NCBI RefSeq assembly: GCF_037975245.1
Contig: NC_092562.1
Span: 25,047,054-25,111,053, forward strand
Reading direction: 5' to 3'
DNA from: Apostichopus japonicus
Taxonomy: Eukaryota > Echinodermata > Holothuroidea > Aspidochirotida > Stichopodidae
Length of the DNA stretch: 64,000 bases
The notes beneath the pieces are model-generated. The model did no database searches. It worked only from the letters and a program-made list of their open reading frames with translations, and was not told the origin of the DNA. Each line of letters begins with the position of its first letter. Within the stretch, counting starts at the first letter, position 1. The translations under genes were made by a program, and so were the position numbers. Shown here piece after piece: positions 20,937 to 32,130 of the stretch.

Positions 20937-22060
20937 TACCATTGTTTCATTTTGGCTTGACCTTGCTCCAAATTTTCTCTGCCTGATTTCGTTTTAGGGA
21001 GAGGATCAAAGCAATCAATAATGACTCTACTAAAAGGCTCATCAAAAGCAGGGATTGGTTTCAAAGGTGCAGGCGGTATTTTCTGGTTGGGCTTCCCAAC
21101 CACCTGACATGTATGGCATGACCTACAGTAATCAGCCACATCACTCCTAATTTTGGGCCACCAAAAATGTTTTAGAATCCTATCACAGGTTTTCCTAATG
21201 CCTAAATGTCCTGCCATTGGACTATCATGGGCCATGCTCATGACGTCACTGTGGTACACCTTGGGTACAACAATTTGGTGCACCACTTGCCATTCCTCAT
21301 CTGCAGGCGCATCTAGTGGTCGCCATTTTCTCATCACCACGCCATTTTGTTTGTAGAAGCAGACAGGGTTATCCTCCGCTTCTTGTGGGGTCACTGCCCC
21401 TTTAACTAAGTCTATTAGTTCAGGGTCTCGACTTTGTTCTAAAATCAATTTGTTGCGGCTCAAAGGATTTTCTTTTTCTACCTTTTGATTATCTCCCGAA
21501 CTACTTTCTGTGTCATTCAACACCTTAAAAAATGTGTCTTCCATCTTGAAGACATCAACCTGACAGCTCTCAGACTCCTCCACTTCCGAGACTGCCTTTT
21601 TACTCATTGCCCTAGTCATTTCACACGCAGGATATATTTCATCTTCCTCGCGGTTACTAACCTTAGAGGGCGTATATGTAACAATGGGGTTAGGGAGAAC
21701 CTTATCCCCTGCCAGGTCATTTCCAAGCATCATGGAAACACCTTTTATCGGCAATTCCAACATAACACCAACCAGCACTTGGCCGGACACCAAACCACAC
21801 TCTAGGTTTACTCTGTGTAAGGGAACACTGATAATCTCCATCTTTATCCCATGGATTAATGCACACATTCCAGTCGAACTCTGTTCACCAAAGGGCAACG
21901 TTTCTTCTAAAATGAGCGACTGTGAACAACCTGTGTCCCTAAAAATCTTAATTTGTTGGGGCGAAAAATCATCACTAATTGATATGCTACCCTCCATCAC
22001 AAATGGTTGGAATACCTTACTCACTTGATTTTTAGGAAATTCCTCAGGTTCGAACTCCAT
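20930..22060 (-). pseudogene. Protease-integrase part of the LTR element pol, internally deleted
   Basis: The open frame starts at the MEFEPEEF methionine. It holds a retropepsin with FRDTGCSQSLI (DTG catalytic triad) and MMLGNDLAGDK, then a linker. The integrase zinc-binding H-H-C-C module follows (AGHLGIRKTC ... CRSCHTCQ), with the start of the catalytic core (FSRVIIDC). After LPKTKSG the frame jumps to a C-terminal integrase piece (QAKMKQWYDKNAKNKVFKPG), so the catalytic D,D-35-E region is mostly deleted. The frame then runs out near 20,765. No gag was seen. Confidence 0.85.
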
Positions 22061-22121
22061 GTTCTCTCTCGTTTTCTCTCTAGATAATTTGCAAAGCAAT
22101 AATTTTCACAAATGAATTCCC

Positions 22122-22220
22122 TTCAAACGGATAGGTCACAAATGTTGTAAACCTTTCAAACGGATAGGTCACAAATGTTGTAAACACTTCAAACGGATAG
22201 GTCACAAATGTTGTAAACGA
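22122..22220 (-). repeat. Three 33-bp tandem repeats in the element leader
   Basis: TTCAAACGGATAGGTCACAA and ATGTTGTAAAC repeat three times (starts 22,122, 22,155, 22,188) between the primer binding site and the coding start, i.e. in the 5' untranslated leader. Confidence 0.85.
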
Positions 22221-22238
22221 TTCCCGGATAAGCCCCCA
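22221..22238 (-). promoter_or_regulatory. Primer binding site, tRNA-Pro-like
   Basis: Four bases inside the 5' LTR the minus strand reads TGGGGGCTTATCCGGGAA. Known tRNA-Pro primer sites read TGGGGGCTCGTCCGGGAT, a 15/18 match. Primer identity is inferred from this similarity. Confidence 0.6.
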
Positions 22239-22242
22239 ATTT

Positions 22243-23328
22243 TGTTACGTTGGAATACGAGAGGTCTCGATAACTAATTTTTAACGAGACACAAGCCTGG
22301 GTTCGTTTCCGTAAGGAACACAGACAAATGGACGAGTCTAGAGATTTTAAATGAGAACGTAAACTATGTTGAACAATGGATTTCGAACCAACAACAACAA
22401 GTGGTAATTACAAATATATAGAAAATTACTCACAAACTTAACAAGTTAGGATACACTTTAAAACACGCTGGTCTCTTCCAACGGCGATATCCCTCAGCGG
22501 CCACGACCTTGATGACGACGATTCTCGGTCCGTTGTACCTCGAAATTCACTGGTCCTCGACGAAGTTTCTCGCGATCCCAGAAACAGCAGTCACCTTCTT
22601 TCCGGCGATGCTCCAAAATAGAAGACGGACTTCCAGCCACAATAGAGTGAAGCACAATTCGAACTTCTCGCCGACTAAATATTACCAGAGTCAGTCCAAA
22701 ATCAGCTTTATAGCCACCAACTCCTGGCGTAACGAACTTCCTCAACGGAGACAGAAATTCTTCACCTTCTCCGAAATAAACACTGGAAAACTGTACTTTC
22801 ACAGCAAAGTCCTCTTCAAACTTCTGAATGGAAGTGTAGAATCAATCTTGTTATCGATATCTCAATCCTTCAGAAAATACTGGTAGTTGAGCACTGACGA
22901 TATATAGTAGAATGGTATAATATGTGTCGTCGCTTGTATTCGTACAGAAACTGAGAAACTCTCCGATCTGGGCGGGCTTTTATACTATTCGCCATGTCAA
23001 GAATCATCTAGATCTCTCTCGATACACCTGAGTAACAACGCGACCCGGTTTCTCTATTCATCTCTCGCGAATATTCCAGAGAATCCTCGAAGATGCCGTG
23101 CACCGCTTACACGCGATCTCACGTAAACCGACGTTAACCCGAGACCAGCGCGTCATCATGAGGAATATACTAGAACAATCGTGTATTATAACATTCTGAC
23201 ACGGTAACCCGACCTAATTTCTCAAATACTGATTTATCACGTAGGCAATTTGAATTACTCTCCACATTATAACATTAGGTTTCTCACTAGCAGTGACTAG
23301 CGTTAGGCTACAATGGGCCCTCGTAACA
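22243..23328 (-). repeat. LTR (5' LTR in element orientation)
   Basis: Same length as the other LTR, with perfect TGTTACG/CGTAACA terminal inverted repeats. Its TATA box at 22,977-22,984 lies upstream of the coding interior and would be the element promoter. It carries the same 102-codon sense ORF (22,494-22,802), with one residue change. Confidence 0.9.
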
Positions 23329-23332
23329 ACAT

Positions 23333-23825
23333 ATGTGTATTGATACTCTAGGAGTGAGATAGGAAAGGGAGTGTCCACATGGTAGGAGTAGGGAGCAGAA
23401 GGAAGTTTAATAGAAAGGATTGGTACATTAAGAAAAGGTGATGGAGATTCGTAAATAATAACCTATTGATGTCAGGACATTGGCAAAGGATTCTATAGTG
23501 AACTGAACAGTCAGATTATAAGGAAGAATTTTTTAGAACGGACGGCGACAAGGAATATATTTTGGGACTGAACTTCGATACTGAATGGAACATATATTGC
23601 CCTCCCTGGAACTTATTTATTAAAGCAAATATATTAAATAAAAGAATAAAAAGTTTATCTGCATTTTCTTTATATCAACCAGATAAAGTTTTATCTGGCC
23701 CAGATATGGAAGCCATAAACTTCAACGAGATAAAATTTTATAGGGGTCATATATAAGTTTATCTGGATTTTCTTTATATCAACCAGATAAAGTTTCATCT
23801 GGCCCAGATAAACCGCCACAGGGAG
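23333..23825. other. Unit A spacer and ATCTGG-rich segment
   Basis: ATGTGTATTGATACTCTAGG continues unit A after the LTR element and matches 26,279 onward in unit B. From 23,640 it contains repeats of TTTATCTGGATTTTCTTTAT and CCAGATAAAGTTTTATCTGG, relatives of the 65-bp satellite. No gene. Confidence 0.55.
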
Positions 23826-24535
23826 AAAACTTGAAATAGCCTAAAAGAATAAACGGCTAAACTGCCACAGTGAGTATACTTAAAAAAACCTAAAAGAATG
23901 AAGGTAAAACTGCCACAGTGAGTAAACTTGAAACAGACTTAAAAAATGAAGGGTTGAACTGCCACAGTGAATAAACTTGAAACAGCCTAAAAGAACAAAG
24001 GGTTAAACCGCCACAGTAAGTAAAGTTGAAAAAGCCTAAAAGAATAAAAAGTTAAGCTTCCACAGTGAGTAAACTTGAAAAGCCTAAAAGAATCAAGGTT
24101 AAAATGCCACAGTGAATAAACTTGAAAAGCCTAAAAAGCCTAAAAAGCCTAAAGAATGAACTGTTAAACTTCGACAGTGAGTAAACTTGAACAAGCCAAA
24201 ACGAATGATGGTTAAACCTGCCACAGTGAGGGAACTTGATTTAGCCTAAAAGAATGAAGGGTTATAAACTGCCACAACGAGTAATGTTTAAAAAGCCTAA
24301 AAGAATGAAGGGTTAAGCTTCCACAGTGAGTAAACATGAAATAGCCCTACAAGAATGAAGGATTTAACTACCACAGTGAGTAAACTTGACAACAATTAGT
24401 TGAACCGCCACAGTGAGCACATTCTATTAAGACTTATAAGTCTTTTTAAAATGTGCTCACTGTGGCAGTTCAACTATTTTTTGTCAAGTATACAGACTGA
24501 AGGGTAAAACTGCCACAGTGAGGGGATACTCTGCC
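23826..24535. repeat. 48-bp satellite, array A
   Basis: About fourteen units of AAACTGCCACAGTGAGTAAA and CTTGAAAAAGCCTAAAAGAA with TGAAGGGTT between them. Unit length varies by indels. The same satellite appears at 26,910 and 28,605. Short open frames across it are by-products of the repeat. Confidence 0.8.
24385..24488. repeat. 104-bp palindrome within array A
   Basis: CTTGACAA ... GTTGAACCGCCACAGTGAGC faces GCTCACTGTGGCAGTTCAAC ... TTGTCAAG. The centre is the perfect 16-mer AAGACTTATAAGTCTT at 24,429-24,444. It is made from two 48-bp units in head-to-head orientation. The same structure is at 27,451-27,554. Confidence 0.85.
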
Positions 24536-25325
24536 TGTGTATTTGCCTTTCATTGTGTGTCCTATAGCTACAGCAGCACCTCTTGATCACCTCATTGTTT
24601 TAATGAAATCCACCAATGTTAGGGGTTTGTACTTTATCGTTATCAAGTTGCCTTTAGTTTATGAGACTGTTGTAAAACTGTATATCAAAGATACTTACTC
24701 TAGCTGATAGTTAAAGGCAACAAATGAAAACTTATTAACACAGATCATTTATAATATTGATACATATAACATTATGGACCAGCTAACTGTTCATTTTGCC
24801 AATTGTGAATAAAATGATGTATGATAAAGAAAAGGTTTACCTTCTACAGTACCTGTTGTTTGTGTTGTAAGGATAGACGTCCTTATATATGCTTCAGTCT
24901 TTGCCGTCACAGTTTGCTGTCTGACTGTTGACTGTGAAGATGTCGAATGTCAAAGAATCTGCAGGTGTACGGTATTTGCATGTATATTTACTGAGCTCTG
25001 TTTACAGACTTGCGTACCTGGGATTTTCCTGAGTATTAATATAGATCTATTACAAATATGAAAGATATTAAAGATAATATGATTGTCTGACCTTTTATCA
25101 AAGGTTGTCAGTAGTTCAACAGCAAATCTTCTTAACTTAACATTACTTGAGTTAACCATGTATGCATTCAATACCAATGCAATCAACCCTTGTCAGAATA
25201 AAGGAGTTGGTCTTTTTAGCTGATGGATGTTATCACAGAAAACAAAACCAAACAACTATCAGATTTGTATTGGGCATGATTTGTATATTTATATACATGT
25301 ATGGAATATTATGTATATTTATATT
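24536..25325. other. Unit A right part, non-coding
   Basis: It matches 27,591-28,390 and in part 29,616-30,170. A 78-codon minus-strand ORF (24,950-25,186) has a counterpart at 28,014-28,250, but the similarity follows from recent duplication and no family is recognised. Confidence 0.5.
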
Positions 25326-25527
25326 GGTGTTTGCACGGGTTATCCGGGTACCTGGGTAGCCGCCCGACGCGATACTACCCGGTTCCTAATTTATTACCCG
25401 AATCCTACGCAAAGTGTGATTTAAAATTTTTTTTTTTTTGCAAACCTACAGTTATGCAGATTTCCCATTGACTTAGTGTGGTGTTTTAAGCTAACATGTG
25501 GTCGAAGATAACAGCAATAACAATAAT
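25326..25527. other. Junction between units A and B
   Basis: A GC-rich patch (ACGGGTTATCCGGGTACCTG then TAGCCGCCCGACGCG) breaks unit A. It is followed by poly-T and a reverse copy of the ACTTAGTGTGGTGTTTTA repeat known from the first kilobase. No gene. Confidence 0.45.
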
Positions 25528-26034
25528 CCAGATATGCAGATAAAGTTTTATCTGGCCATATAAAGCCAGATATTACTGGATATAGAGTCAATCCAGATAT
25601 GCAGATAGTTTTATCTGGCCATATTAAGCCAAATACAACTGATGTAGAGTCAATCCAGATATGCAGATAAAGTTTTATCTGGCCATATAAAGCCAGATAT
25701 AACTGGATATAGAGTCAATCCAGATATGCAGATAAAGTTTTATCTGGCCATATAAAGCCAGATATTACTGGATATAGAGTCAATCCAGATATTCAGATAA
25801 AGTTTTATCTGGCCATATTAAGCCAAATACAGCTGATGCAGAGTCAATCCAGATATGCAGATAAAGTTTTATCTGGCCATATTAAGCCAAATACAACTGA
25901 TTTAGAGTCAATCCAGATATGCATAAAGTTTTATCTGTTCAAACAAAGACAGATATAACTGGATATAGAGTCAATCCAGATATTCAGATAAAGTTTTATC
26001 TGGCAATATAAAGCCACTGAGGTATAACTGGATA
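25528..26034. repeat. 65-bp hairpin satellite, array B
   Basis: About eight units with the same TATCTGGC...GCCAGATA hairpins and the same terminal variants as array A (GTTCAAACAAAGACAGATAT, then GGCAATATAAAGCCACTGAG). B was therefore copied as a block together with A. Confidence 0.85.
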
Positions 26035-26909
26035 TGTATGTAAGACTGTATGCTCTTACATATTGTATTTTCATAGAGATTTACATTGCACTATATTGTG
26101 GTACTGCACTATGCATATATTTCAATGGTAAGTCTTTTACAGTGAACACTAAGTCAAAGTGGGAGGGGGATAACTATCTCTATCTGGGTTGCTAGGCAAC
26201 CCCAGGGTCTTAGCTAGAAAAACTCAGAGGACTCAGAGGTTTATTAAGTGTGAAGCCCACTTTTGAACAATGGACATATGTGTATTGATACTCTAGGAGT
26301 GAGATAGGAAAGGGAGTGTCCACATGGTAGGAGTAGGGAGCAGAAGGAAGTTTAATAGAAAGGATTGGTACATTAAGAAAAGGTGATGGAGATTCGTAAA
26401 TAATAACCTATTGATGTCAGGACATTGGCAAAGGATTCTATAGTGAACTGAACAGTCAGAATATAAGGAAGAATTTTTTGGAACGGATGGTGACAAGGAA
26501 TATATTTTGGGACTGAACTTCGATACTGAATGGAACATGTATCGCCCTCCTGGAACTTATTTATTAAAGCATATACATAAAAGAATAAAAATTTATCTGG
26601 ATTTTCTTTATATCAACGAAATAAAGTTTTATCTGGCCCAGATATGGAAGCCATAAACTTCTACCATATAAAATTTTATATGGGCCATATAAAAATTTAT
26701 CTGGATTTTCTTTATCAACCAGATAAGGTTTTATATGGCCCAGATATGGATGAAATAAAATTTAACCAGATCAATTTTATATGGGCCATGTAAAACTTTT
26801 ATTTTATATCACGTTATATCTGCCCAATTTTTTATCTGGCCAGATATTAATTCCAGATCTGGAGCAGATCTGGAATTTTATATCTGGCCCAGATCTGGGA
26901 TTTCGATTA
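26035..26909. other. Unit B spacer with preserved empty site and ATCTGG-rich segment
   Basis: AATGGACATATGTGTATTG near 26,270-26,282 is the unoccupied target of the LTR element seen in unit A. From 26,580 to 26,890 degenerate CCAGAT/ATCTGG inverted motifs recur. No gene. Confidence 0.65.
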
Positions 26910-27590
26910 AACCGCCACAGGGAGAAAACTTGAAATAGCCTAAATGAATAAACAGCTAAACTGCCACAGTGAATAAAGTTGATAAAGCCCAAAAGAATCA
27001 TGATTCTTTTAGGCATGAGTCTTTTAGTTAAAATTCCACAGTGAATACACTTGAAAAAGCCTAAAAGAACAAAGGGTTAAACTGTCACAGTAAGTAAACT
27101 TGAAATAGCCTAAAAGAATAAATGGCTAAACTGCCACAGTGGGTTAACTTGAAAAAGCGTAAAAGAATCAGGGTTAAAATGCCACAATGAATAAACTTGA
27201 AAAGCCTAAAAAGCCTAAAGAATGAACTGTTAAACTTCGACAGTGTGTAAACTTGAACAAGCCAAAACGAATGATGGTTAAACCTGCCACAGTGAGGGAA
27301 CTTGATTTAGCCTAAAAGAATGAAGGGTTATAAACTGCCACAATGAGTAATGTTTAAAAAGCCTAAAAGAATGAAGGGTTAAGCTTCCACAGTGAGTAAA
27401 CATGAAATAGCCCTACAAGAATGAAGGATTTAACTACCACAGTGAGTAAACTTGACAACAATTAGTTGAACCGCCACAGTGAGCACATTCTATTAAGACT
27501 TATAAGTCTTTTTAAAATGTGCTCACTGTGGCAGTTCAACTATTTTTTGTCAAGTATACAGAATGAAGGGTTTAACTGCCACAGTGAGGG
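26910..27590. repeat. 48-bp satellite, array B, with 104-bp palindrome
   Basis: Same unit as array A. The palindrome at 27,451-27,554 is retained with an identical layout. A small extra inverted piece lies near 26,990-27,020 (AAAGAATCATGATTCTTT). Confidence 0.8.
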
Positions 27591-28600
27591 GATACTCTGC
27601 CTGTGTATTTGCCTTTCATTGTGTGTCCTATAGCTATAGCAGCACCTCTTGATCCCATCATTGTTTTAATGAAATCCACCAATGTTAGGGGTTTGTACTT
27701 TATCTTTATCAAGTTGCCTTTAGTTTATGAGACTGTTGTAAAACTGTATATCAAAGATACTTACTCTAGCTGATAGTTAAAGGCAACAAATGAAAACTTA
27801 TTAATACAGATCATTTATAATATTGATACATAACATTATGGACCAGCTAACTGTTCATTTTGCCAATTGTGAATAAAATGATGTATGATAAAGAAAAGGT
27901 TTACCTTCTACAGTAGGTGTTGTTTGTGTTGTAAGGATAGACGGCCTTATATATGCTTCAGTCGTTGCTGCCACAGTTTGCTGTATGACTGTTGACTGTA
28001 AAGATGTCGAATGTTAAACAACCTGAAGTTGAAGGGTATATGAATGTATATTCACAGAGCTCTGTTTACAGACTTGCGTACCTGGGATTTTCCTGAGTAT
28101 TAATTTAGATCTATTACAAGTATGAAAGATATAAAAGATATTACGATTGTGTGACCTTTTATCATAGGTTGTCAGTAGTTCAACAGCAATTCTTCTTAGC
28201 TTTACATTACTTGAGTTAACCATGTATGCATTCAATACCAATGCAATCAACCCTTGTCAGAATAAAAGAGTTGGTCTTTTAGCTGATGGATGTTATCACA
28301 GACAACCCAACCAAACAACTATCAGATTTGTATTTGGGATGATATGTATATTTATATACATATGTATGGAATATTATGTATATTTATATACATACTGTAT
28401 GTATGGAATAATATGGGATAAACAAATATCAGGTTTTGGTTGTCTTTTCAGTGGACTGGCTTTCTTAACTTGTCCAAGTTATAGTGAGAGCATGTACATG
28501 TTTTCAAGTGTATAAGCAATTATGTTTGAACATGAAACCACTGTCATTGATATATCATATATGTTAAAGAACTCAAGAATTTGAGGTTAAAACCCAATGC
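27591..28600. other. Unit B right part, non-coding
   Basis: Matches unit A's right part and ends with TTTTCAGTGGACTGGCTTTC ... GAGAGCATGTACATGTTTTC, which recurs at 31,255-31,320 at the end of unit C. No gene recognised. Confidence 0.5.
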
Positions 28601-28604
28601 TGTT

Positions 28605-29615
28605 ACTGCCACAGTTAGTAACTTGAACTAGCCTAAAAGAAAGAAGGGTTGAACTGACACAGTGAGTAAACTTGAAAAAAGCCTAAAAGAATGAAGGGTA
28701 AAACTGCCACAGTGAGTAAACTTGAAACAGACTTAAAAAATGAAGGGTAAAACTGCCACAGTGAGTAAACTTGTAAAGCCTAAAAGAATTAAGGGTAAAA
28801 CTGCCACAGTGATTAAACTTGAAAAAGCCTAAACAAATGAAGGGTTGAACTGCCACAGTGAGTAAACTTGAAACAGACTTAAAGAATGAAGGGTTGAACT
28901 GCCACAGTGAGTAAACTTAAATAAGCCTAAAAGAATGAATGGTTAAACTGCCACAGTGAGTAAACATGAAAAAAGCCTAAACAAATGAAGTGTTGAACTG
29001 CCACAGTGAGTAAACTTGAAAAAAAGCCTAAAAGAATGAAGGGTAAAACTGCCGCAGTGAGTAAATTGAAGCAGACTTAAAGAATGAAGGTTGGAACTGC
29101 CACAGTGAGTAAACTTAAACAAGCCTAAAAGAATGAATGGTTAAACTGCCACAGTGAGTAAACTTGAAGCAGACTTAAAGAATGAAGGTTCGAACTGCCA
29201 CAGTGAGTAAACTTAAATAAGCCTAAAAGAATGAATGGTTAAACTGCCACAGTGAGTAAACATGAAAAAAGCCTAAACAAATGAAGTGTTGAACTGCCAC
29301 AGTGAGTAAACTTGAAAAAAAAGCCTAAAAGAATGAAGGGTAAAACTGCCACAGTGAGTAAACTTGAAGCAGACTTAAAAAATGAAGGTTTGAACTGCCA
29401 CAGTGAGTAAACTTAAATAAGCCTAAAAGAATGAATGGTTAAACTGCCACAGTGAGTAAACTTGAAAAAAAAAGCCTAAAAGAATGAAGGGTTGAACTGC
29501 CACAGTGAGTAAACTTGAAACAGACTTAAAAAATGAAGGGTTGAACTGCCACAGTGAGTAAACTTGAAAAAAGCCTAAGAGAATGAATAGTTGAACTGCC
29601 ACAGTGAGGGGATAC
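28605..29615. repeat. 48-bp satellite, array C
   Basis: About twenty units and the most regular of the three arrays, with a higher-order pattern in which AAACAGACTTAAA-type and AAAAGCCTAAAAGA-type units alternate. The palindrome of arrays A and B is absent. Confidence 0.85.
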
Positions 29616-30054
29616 TCTATGCCTGTCCATTTGCCTTTCATTGTGTGTCCTAGCTATAGCAGCACTTCTTGATCCAGCATTGTGTAATGAAATCCACCAA
29701 TGTTAGGGGTTTGTACTTTATCTATAATCCAGCTACATTTAGTTAATGAGATCCTTGTATAACTGTATATCAAAGATACCCACTCTAGCTGATTGTTAAA
29801 GGAAGCAAATGAAAACTTATTAACACAGATCATTTATAATACTGATACATAACATTATGGACCAGCTAACTGTTCATTTTGCCAACTGTGAATAAAATGA
29901 TGTATGATAAAGAAAAGGTTTACCTTCTACAGAACGTGTTGTTTGTGTTGTAAGGATAGACGGCCTATATGCTTCAGTCTTTCCCGTCACAGTTTGCTGT
30001 CTGACTGTTGACTGTAAAGATGTCGAATGTCAAAGAATCTGCAGGTGAAGTGTA
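29616..30054. other. Unit C middle part, non-coding
   Basis: Matches 24,536-24,960 and 27,591-28,015 (landmarks ACTCTAGCTGATTGTTAAAG and AACATTATGGACCAGCTAAC). No gene. Confidence 0.5.
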
Positions 30055-30770
30055 TATGAATGTTTATTCACTGAGCTCTGTGTTCAGACTTGTGTAACTG
30101 GGATTTTCCAGAGTGTTAATTTAGTATCTATTATTATAGATAATGAAAGTATATTGAAGATTGTCTGACCTATGATCTCCATGTGTATTAATTAATATCT
30201 TTTTAAAGATATATTTAGTGAACTCTGTTTACAGACTCAATTGTGTAACTGGGATTTTCCAGAGTGTTAATTTAGTATCTATTATTATAGATAATGAAAG
30301 TATATTGAAGATTGTCTGACCTATGATCTCCATGTGTATTAATTAATATCTTTTTAAAGATATATTTAGTGAACTCTGTTTACAGACTCAATTGTGTAAC
30401 TGGGATTTTCCAGAGTGTTAATTTAGTATCTATTATTATAGATAATGAAAGTATATTGAAGATTGTCTGAACTATGATCTCCCTGAGTATTAATTAATAT
30501 CTGTTAAAGATATATTAAGTGGGCTCTCTGTACAGACTTGTGTAATTTGGGATTTTCCTGAGTATTAATTTATAATCTAATAAAGATATTGAAGATTGTC
30601 TGACCCATTATCTCCCTGTGTATTAATTAATATCTGTTAAAAATATATTAAGTGAGCTCTGTGTACAGACTTGTGTAACTTGGGAATTTCCTGAGTATTA
30701 ATTTTATATCTATTAAAGATATTAAAGATTAAGGATATTAAAATTGTCTGACCTATTAGCAAAGGTCTTC
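30055..30770. repeat. 151-bp tandem array
   Basis: GATTGTCTGACC starts at 30,159 and 30,310 and, as GATTGTCTGAAC, at 30,461 (exact 151-bp period). Diverged and shortened units follow at 30,594 and about 30,742. Units carry AACTCTGTTTACAGACT and GGGATTTTCCAGAGTGTTAA. Units A and B hold a single copy, so the array expanded only in unit C. Confidence 0.85.
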
Positions 30771-30944
30771 AATAGTTCAACAGCAATCTTTTTTTTACTA
30801 TACTTGAGAAAACCCAATCTTATGCTTTGTGCCTTCAATACCTGTACAATAGTAATCATTCCAATTGTTAGAAGAAAGGAGTTGGTCTTTTAGCTGATGG
30901 ATGTTATTACAGAAAACCAAACCAAGCAACTATCATATGTATGT

Positions 30945-31225
30945 ATCGGGATAATATGTATATTTATATATGTATGGGATAATATTTATATTTATGTATG
31001 GGATAATATGTATATTTATATATATGTATGGGATAATATGTATATTTATGTATGGGATAATATGTATATTTATATATGGGATAATATGTATATTTATATG
31101 TATGTATCGGGATAATATGTATATTTATATATGTATGGGATAATATGTATATTTATATGTATGTATGGGATAATATGTATATTTATGTATGGGATAATAT
31201 GTATATTTATATGTATGAGATAATA
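30945..31225. repeat. AT-rich minisatellite
   Basis: About eleven variants of ATGTATGGGATAATATGTAT plus ATTTATAT. Units A and B have one or two copies at the same place, again a unit C expansion. The open frames seen here simply spell the repeat (WDNMYIYV). Confidence 0.8.
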
Positions 31226-31419
31226 TGGAATAAAAAAATATCAGGTTTTAGTTGTCTTTTCAGTGGGCTGGCTTTCCTAACTTGTCCAAGTCATAGTGAG
31301 AGCATGTACATGTTTTCAAGTGCATAAGCAATTATGTTTGAACGTGAAACCACTGTCATTGATATATCATATATGTTAAAGAACTCAAAGAATTTGAGGT
31401 TATTTAAGTAAAACCCAAT

Positions 31420-32130
31420 CTCTGTTATACTGATTTCTGACATAAGTGTAATAGAGAAAGATAAATATTAATGATGCAAGATATATGTTTCTTGATTTTG
31501 TCATATTTATAGACTTAATTCAATTGTGAAGGTGTGTTGGAATGATTATTATTTTTTTTTTTACTGAAACAATGAAAGAATGTTTCCCTAGGGAATTGTC
31601 GATTTGACATAGAATGTTGGAACTACATTGTTTAAAGATGGTTGGGTTAGACTTGGTTATTCAAAACATTACACAGTTGTGACTTCCTTTCCAAAAACAC
31701 CATTATCATCTTCCTTCGTGCATATAAGTTACCTAGACTCTGGTAAACAATAGTATGGTAAACAATAGTATGGGAAACAAATATAAGGTACAATACCAAA
31801 GATTGATAAAATGCATCATCTGTGTTATTTTCTTCAGCAGTATACAATGAATTAATTAGCTTCGTCATCAGTTCATTCTGAAAGTTTGCCTTTTGATATA
31901 TATATATTCCTGTTTCATAATAATGATGTAACCAAGTAGAGACTATAAACACCAACGACATTAATTATCCAGTTCTGTTTATGAGAGTCTCTGGTAAACA
32001 ATAGTATGGTAAATAAATAATAAACAAATGTAAGGTATAATACCAAAGATTAATAAAATGCATAATTTGTTTTATTTTCTTCATTAGAATACGATGTCAT
32101 CAATTCATTCTAAAATTTTCCCTTAAATTT
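31420..32130. other. Non-coding stretch with a direct duplication
   Basis: GATGTAACCAAGTAGAGACT and its surroundings occur at about 31,925 and 32,152, so an ~230-bp segment was duplicated in tandem. The 104-codon minus ORF at 31,647-31,961 has no family resemblance. Confidence 0.45.

Larger units (their letters stand above)
19322..23328 (-). mobile_element. Gmr1-like Ty3/Gypsy LTR retrotransposon, internally deleted
   Basis: The 4,007-bp element lies on the minus strand. It has two 1,086-bp LTRs with TGTTACG...CGTAACA ends and a 4-bp target duplication (ACAT at 19,318-19,321 and 23,329-23,332). The empty site is preserved in unit B near 26,270-26,282 (AATGGACATATGTGTATTG). The interior shows protease, integrase Zn-finger with broken core, then RNase H. 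That order is PR-INT-RH, as in Gmr1-type elements of deuterostomes, not RT-RH-INT as in ordinary Gypsy. Gag, RT and most of the integrase core are missing, so movement would depend on an autonomous relative. Confidence 0.85.

Noticed and set aside
24950-28250. Paired 78-codon minus-strand ORFs (24,950-25,186 and 28,014-28,250)
   Set aside because: They lie in recently duplicated units, so similarity is expected. No domain, splice or start context supports coding, and the related sequences at 2.5 kb and 30.7 kb do not keep the frame.
23826-29615. CRISPR-like appearance of regular repeats
   Set aside because: Units are direct tandem repeats without unique spacers, no cas genes are present, and the DNA is eukaryotic.
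29423-29641. 72-codon minus-strand ORF with repeated LLGFFQVYSLWQFN
   Set aside because: A translation of the 48-bp satellite; the repetition comes from the DNA array.
30897-31327. WDNMYIYV-repeat ORFs
   Set aside because: Spelled by the AT-rich minisatellite.
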